In this document: piece by piece, positions 60,601 to 64,000 of the stretch
Position numbering within the stretch: the stretch's first letter is position 1
Layout of the letters: each line of letters opens with the position of its first letter
NCBI RefSeq assembly: GCF_037392515.1
Contig: NC_090285.1
Coordinates: 7,198,501 to 7,262,500, forward strand
Direction of reading: 5' to 3'
DNA length: 64,000 nt
From: Haliotis asinina
Taxonomy: Eukaryota > Mollusca > Gastropoda > Lepetellida > Haliotidae
Translations under genes and position numbers: made by a program
The notes under the pieces: model-generated
What the model was told of the DNA's origin: nothing
Seen by the model: the letters and a program-made list of their open reading frames with translations, nothing else
Database searches by the model: none

Positions 60601-63600
60601 AAAATGATTTTGCTTTGGATTTAAGGTGTTTTATAGTTGGTGTTAGAATTAAGGATTTTAGAATCGTGAATCCATGAATCAGGATTTGTATCATATTGCA
60701 GCTTCAGTGCACAATACTTTTGCAATATATCACTGCAACTAAAATTTTAGCATGATGATGTATCGTATCACAGGTTGTATGCCAATACCTGCACTAGTAT
60801 TTACATCAAACACCTGAGTGCATACATGTATATACCTTGTTTGTTCAAACATGTTACAACACAAAATGTTCAACTTGCCTGAGATGTTGTAAGCAAAGAA
60901 TACAGGATGATTCCCCTTCTGTAAAGATAGATAATTTCTGATCAATCTGTAAATTCTCAGATCATACCAATTTTATCCAGGTCACATGACCCTGGATTGG
61001 TCATGTATCCCATGAGTCTCTGCACTTCCTGTTCACGTCCAATCACAAGCTCTGCCTTTTCAATGATGAAGATGCGTTGAAGTTCTTGTTCTGTAGGACA
61101 AATGATGCTGGTGATAGTCATTAGGACCTTCATAAATCGGTGGGGTTGTAATAGGTGCTATTATCAAGATCATGCTGTTGATCACTGGATTGTCTGGTCC
61201 AGACTTGATTTTTTTACCGATCACCACTACAGACCATTGCTGGAACATTGCTGAGTGTGACGTTAAACAACAAACTAACCACTGTACCATCATCAAGATG
61301 TGTCCAATTTGTACCTTTGTACAATAATGTAACTTTTTCAGGTATCTAGAATTAAAAGATTCAAATTGGAGTGTCAAAGGCAAGATTTCCATCAGAAAAA
61401 CAATTTTTTTTCATATCCACAGATAAATATGCACTTTCATACACTTTGGAAGTGTAGTCTGTGCAGTGTTTTAATGAAACAAATTTCATACAGGAACTTT
61501 ATAGCACTAAACTTGTGTACCCTGACCTTGTTCGTCCAGGGAAAGTGTTGCTACTGTCAGCTGCTCAGGGTATTTCCTGGTGATGGCTGATTTGAAAAAC
61601 TCAAGACACTGGTCAGCAAACTCTTCCAGGCCAGTCAACTGCACCTGGATTGGTATTTTGAGGGATATACCCATGGCCAATATGACAACAGGCAGTCAGG
61701 AAGGCAGCAGACACAAGCAAGATGTCATTGTCTATGGGAGGGCCTAACTACCTCAAGTACACAGATGTTGAGGAAGGGAGCAGACACAAGCAAGATGTCA
61801 GTATCTATGGGAGGACCTAACTAACTCAAGTACACAGATGTTAAGGAAGGGAGCAGACACAAGCAAGATGTTAGTATCTATGGGAGGACCTAACTACCTC
61901 AAGTACACAGATGTTGAGGAAGGCAGCAGACAGGCAAGATGTGAGTATCTAGGAGAGGACTACACTATCTATGGCAGAGGACCTGACTATCTTAGGTGCA
62001 CATGTAGCTGCACAAAATTTCCTGTCCTGTGCTGGGATTCGAACCATGGACCTTCTGTTCCGAAGTTGGACGTCTTGTCCACATGACCAAAGAGGTTAAC
62101 CCCTATCAGCAAGGTGACAAGGTAAGGATGTCATCTGTTGGATGACTCCACACCCTGCTACACAAAGATTTTGAGGAAGGCAGCAGACACAGGCAAGATG
62201 TGAGTATCTAGGAGCGGACTACACTACCTCACGTACACAGATGTATAATGAGTGTAATGATCATCAAGCTCTAGTCAAAGACTGTTTTCCAGACAACACA
62301 TTACAGTCATCCCTTGCCATAATGTGGGTCTTGGGGTCCATGGATGACCCCCAGCGTTATTAGACATCCGCGTTATTATTTTTACATAATGTGGAACAAA
62401 GGCCAAGTAAAATCGTATTTTCCCAGGACATAACAAAACTGCCATTTCATGTATTGTACCCAATCAAAACTATATCATATCGTTGAAGGTGGAAATAAAC
62501 AAACTTTGGAAATGAAAGTTTGTAATCTGTTCGTAGTTGCTAAGAATAATATGAAACTGGTGCTATCAATCGTAGGCATGAAAAACGGACCCTCATGAAT
62601 ATGGTAAGCAGAAGTTGTACGCGTATGGAATGGGGTAATGCCATTCTCTCACGGTGTCTCCGTTGTTTCTGTCAACAGTTTCAATGAATCAAAATAGGAT
62701 TGAATTTAATCAAATAAAATGTGTTTTCTGACACCATACGTTCTCCGGTGACTGTGTTTAATCACGCAATGTGTTGCATCACAGCCGACATTGTATCTTG
62801 ACTACTACAATGTCGGTATGATTATCATTGAGAAAACCCTGCATGTTTCAAGCATCTGAAACACAATGGATATGTATGATACACACTGTCAGTTGCCATC
62901 CACACTGAATTTCACTAGTTTATGTTATTTACCAGAGTGCAACAGCGAATTTATTGATGAGCTATTTTCGATTTGGTGAAGGGGTGGGATCACAGTTCCA
63001 TGGACTACCCCATGGTCTAACCAAATCCCCAGTATCGTGAAGCGTGTTATTGCGAGGGATGACTGTATTTCTAATTAAATGCAATGTGAGTATTTTGTGG
63101 TGTTTCTTTCAGTTTCACTGAATACTACAATGGAAACACATTTGCTTATAAAGGAGAAAAAGCTGGTTAAATAATTTGTAAGAATGAACATTGGTTTGTT
63201 TCGTTTGCTGTGGATAGTATTAACAGGAAAACATGCACATTCAATTTATTGGAACTGTACTTTAAAAAGTTACCAAGGAATACATTTTGACTGGCCCTTA
63301 CCAAGGCTGACAAGACAAAGGTACTATGTTAATTTTCTGATGTCACTGCCTGTGACCAAATTTTATACCTTTTCAAACCTTATCCCTGTAGCATTTAAGA
63401 ACATGATTATAGCACATAGCAGGATGATGTTATGGGATGGATACACAGAGATGTGTGATACTGTTGCTGACCAATGGTGGCTCTGCATCAGCCTTACCAT
63501 CTCTCTGCCTGTGGATGAACTTGTGCCATCTGCCTTTACGTTGTAGTTGAAAATCTGGTCTGCAAACCGCTGCTTCAACCGTGTCTTAAACACCTGTTGA

Positions 63601-63935
63601 TATATATAGTTGTTCTTTCAATGAAACATTAATGTAGATATATTTGTTACTGGCTTCACTGGGTTCATCTTTCAACAAAAGGGTTAGAGAAAACTCATCT
63701 CTCTTCACAACCTCATTGCCCTAGCAGAGTTAGATTCATATCTGGTGACTGGGTTCAAAAACACTAAACTTTGTATGGTTGTGTAAAAGACAAAATAGGG
63801 GACCTCAATAAGCTGACCTTCAGGTGCTCTTTCCCAGTGTCGTCTGCTTCTATGAATCTGCTAATGTGAGTTTCAGGCACTTCAGACAGGAATGCAGGGT
63901 CACGAAGAAAGAAAGCTACATTTGGGTTCTTTTTC
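51337..63935 (-). CDS. DUF4062-NACHT (STAND) NTPase with C-terminal Cys-rich module, 5' incomplete
   Basis: Fourteen exons joining in frame give about 664 residues and the stop TAG at 51337-51339; the N-terminus is beyond the right edge. In visible numbering: end of a DUF4062-like domain (FFLRDPAFLSEVPE, then HLK, 1-110), IGREQEVQRL leading into the NACHT domain, Walker A AKSGWGKTS (179-187, first Gly replaced by Ala), KGHKIFYHFSGSTSRS, Walker B LTIIIDAVNE (266-275), WLPPSVPSNIGVIVS sensor-like strand, a winged-helix-like part (SPLWMTLVCEELRVFG; GITSDDILKLLG), and FSHEKIW. This order matches nephrocystin-3, TTC41 and TEP1, signal-transducing ATPases that switch on nucleotide binding. Instead of TPR or WD repeats it ends in 112 residues with 15 cysteines and four CxxC pairs, likely zinc-binding. 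Cytosolic by inference; the ligand is unknown. Confidence 0.88.
51865..52030 (+). repeat. Diverged interspersed repeat, 'tctggaccagac' family
   Basis: In the STAND gene's last intron: gcaatattccagccatatga, aaaaagtctgaaccagg and ctatgcaactggtaagccag. Confidence 0.55.
52692..52764 (-). CDS. STAND gene short exon
   Basis: Phase 2 in, phase 0 out, acceptor tgttttcag, donor gtagga. MVEFMTTDKDSWAMNTHQ links the helical region to the Cys-rich end. Assigned by phase and splice sites. Confidence 0.72.
53425..53665 (-). mobile_element. SINE with long GTGA tail (antisense)
   Basis: A (gtga) run of about 80 bases (53425-53503), then the body gcaatatcatgacaggggac and the tRNA-like end with gccaacactttaatcactag. 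Lies in an intron of the STAND gene, in sense with it. Confidence 0.8.
53920..54068 (-). CDS. STAND gene exon
   Basis: 49 codons plus two bases, acceptor ttctgtag, donor gtaggc. AVEDHVVTSYVERKKWQRHL resembles the helical region after the winged helix. Confidence 0.85.
54444..54638 (-). CDS. STAND gene exon
   Basis: 65 codons, phase 0 to 0, acceptor tgggccag, donor gtcagt. GITSDDILKLLG, W...L.PYL and ITFSHEKIW. Confidence 0.88.
54930..55142 (-). CDS. STAND gene exon, winged-helix-like
   Basis: 71 codons, phase 0 to 0, donor gtagca. QDQLTALTRDTKVDSPLW and CEELRVFGDF are typical of the region after NACHT. The acceptor cacttgtag is the end of a SINE-borne TCAC tract. Confidence 0.9.
55143..55408 (-). 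mobile_element. SINE whose TCAC tail abuts a splice acceptor
   Basis: On -: tRNA-like head (gtagcccagtggttaaattg, then ggtttgatttcc), body, and a tail of TCAC/CACCCA repeats ending cacttgtag at the STAND gene acceptor. The tail is about 110 bases. Confidence 0.8.
55580..56456. repeat. 44-bp tandem array copying an exon end and its splice donor
   Basis: About 18 near-identical 44-bp units plus two decayed ones at the left end. On - each unit is 28 nt matching the end of the exon 56429-56632 (encoding SYLGKYNK) followed by 16 nt of intron starting gtacagtactaatgac. Two units are 43 bp. The right-most unit is the real exon end. Confidence 0.93.
56429..56632 (-). CDS. STAND gene exon, NACHT sensor region
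   Basis: 68 codons, phase 0 to 0, acceptor cttgtcag, donor gtacag. LSWLPPSVPSNIGVIVSC, ending SYLGKYNK. The last 28 nt of this exon and its donor are the first unit of the 44-bp array that follows. Confidence 0.9.
56633..57765 (-). other. STAND gene intron
   Basis: 1.1-kb intron. Around 56990-57085 is a repeat-like block with ccgggctggtggagag and gggcagtcgggcaggcc. A short piece near 57545-57575 resembles the 'tctggaccagac' family. Nothing else recognised. Confidence 0.5.
57766..57893 (-). CDS. STAND gene exon, Walker B
   Basis: Phase 1 in, phase 0 out, acceptor catttcag, donor gtatcc. Ends in KKLTIIIDAVNE; the Asp is the Walker B magnesium ligand. A charged EEEKEDSNG loop precedes it. Confidence 0.92.
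58325..58485 (-). mobile_element. tRNA-derived SINE (antisense)
   Basis: Body agcaatattccagcgatatc and ggacaccagaaatgggcttc, ending in a degraded head. In an intron of the STAND gene, sense to it. A tRNA-like head on + lies at about 58005-58055. Confidence 0.75.
58693..58795 (-). CDS. STAND gene exon, post-P-loop
   Basis: Phase 0 in, phase 1 out, acceptor cctttcag, donor gtgagc. KGHKIFYHFSGSTSRSRN is the typical strand after Walker A in this family. Confidence 0.9.
58796..59549 (-). other. STAND gene intron
   Basis: AT-rich, nothing recognised. Confidence 0.5.
59550..59665 (-). CDS. STAND gene exon, Walker A
   Basis: Phase 1 in, phase 0 out, acceptor tttgtacag, donor gtcaga. Encodes NDNLLCVVQAKSGWGKTSLL, the P-loop of the NACHT domain. 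Confidence 0.92.
59975..59995 (-). CDS. STAND gene 21-nt microexon
   Basis: Acceptor tctgtatttcag and donor gtaagt flank 21 nt that add seven residues (DGGEVGL plus split codons) between LDKI and KPDLW. It preserves phase 1, so inclusion or skipping both keep the frame. It may be alternatively used. Confidence 0.55.
60892..60931 (-). pseudogene. Orphan exon-like segment
   Basis: On -, acceptor ctttacag then AAGGGGAATCATCC, reading KGNHPVFFAYNISG before gcaagt. This resembles KGHKIFYHFSGS in the exon 58693-58795, but it sits before the Walker A exon, is 40 nt long, and would break the frame. Its would-be donor is GC rather than GT. Probably a duplicated, decaying exon. Confidence 0.35.
60968..61090 (-). 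CDS. STAND gene exon, pre-NACHT
   Basis: Phase 1 in, phase 1 out, acceptor tcctacag, donor gtatga. Contains AELVIGREQEVQRLMGYM, the conserved GRE element before the P-loop. Confidence 0.88.
61150..61278 (-). repeat. Interspersed repeat fragment, 'tctggaccagac' family (antisense)
   Basis: Shows ggattgtctggtccagactt, gctggaacattgctgagtgt and gacgttaaacaacaaac. Confidence 0.7.
61527..61644 (-). CDS. STAND gene exon, DUF4062 end
   Basis: 39 codons plus one base, acceptor aatccag, donor gtcagg. LEEFADQCLEFFKSAITRKY is a likely helix. Confidence 0.82.
61645..63497 (-). other. STAND gene intron
   Basis: 1.85-kb intron with the 73-bp tandem repeats (61680-62245), a tRNA-like element near 62025-62100 (ggattcgaaccatgg, complement of a B box) and otherwise AT-rich sequence. 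Confidence 0.55.
61680..62245. repeat. 73-bp tandem repeat
   Basis: About four consecutive units (61680-61985) with agcagacacaagcaagatgt, atctatgggaggacctaact and agtacacagatgttgaggaa, plus one isolated unit at 62165-62245 after the tRNA-like insertion. Confidence 0.85.
63498..63593 (-). CDS. STAND gene exon, DUF4062-like
   Basis: 32 codons, phase 0 to 0, acceptor atcaacag, donor gtaagg. FKTRLKQRFADQIFNYNV follows LK as in nephrocystin-3-type proteins. Confidence 0.82.
63818..63935 (-). CDS. STAND gene exon, DUF4062-like
   Basis: Split codon in, phase 0 out, acceptor tgcctttag, donor gtcagc. NPNVAFFLRDPAFLSEVPE is the family's YxRD...VPE signature. Confidence 0.8.
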
Positions 63936-64000
63936 CTAAAGGCAAAACCAACCATCATATTAAGAATCACAAAAATAACAACATTTTTCAGGGTTTTTAC

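Overview
The window is animal nuclear DNA, most likely from a gastropod mollusc of the abalone (Haliotis) type. The reasons are multi-exon genes with GT-AG introns, AT-rich introns, many copies of two interspersed repeats I associate with abalone (a tRNA-headed SINE ending in a GTGA/TCAC tail, and a repeat carrying 'aataatcgagtctggaccag'), a non-LTR retrotransposon, a Tc1-like transposase relic, and long minisatellites. The species call is inference from repeat content; no search was run. All exon models were read by hand from splice sites and reading phase.
Three protein-coding genes can be assembled. (1) On +, 1569-21818: the 3' part of a large non-classical cadherin, 21 exons and 1,094 codons, all joining in frame. 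It has six cadherin repeats, a membrane-adjacent domain, one transmembrane helix and a 335-residue acidic, proline-rich tail with two NPDY motifs; the 5' part lies left of the window. (2) On -, 31146-27477: a complete three-exon gene for a 665-residue single-pass protein with a signal peptide, a MANSC domain, a long Thr/Ser/Pro mucin-like stalk and a MANSC1-like tail. (3) On -, 63935-51337: the 3' part of a STAND NTPase gene with 14 exons and about 664 codons: the end of a DUF4062-like domain, a NACHT domain with Walker A and B, a winged-helix-like region, then a 112-residue cysteine-rich end with four CxxC pairs. Its 5' end lies right of the window.
Between the genes are repeats. 31.1-38 kb holds a small inverted-repeat element and a 29-bp minisatellite of about 1.5 kb. 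38.05-40.9 kb holds a 5'-truncated LINE (with an 88-bp-TIR DNA element inside its 3' region) followed by a frameshifted Tc1-like transposase. 41-51 kb is AT-rich and shows no convincing gene. Two weak + strand exon candidates lie at 25.86-26.33 kb and one at the far left.
The most unusual structure is in the STAND gene: its 1.29-kb intron at 55143-56428 starts in about 20 tandem 44-bp copies of the exon end plus its splice donor, and ends against a SINE tail that supplies the pyrimidine tract of the acceptor. Second is a 53-bp satellite in cadherin intron 18 that looks like an internally amplified MITE, a single-copy relative of which sits in intron 7.
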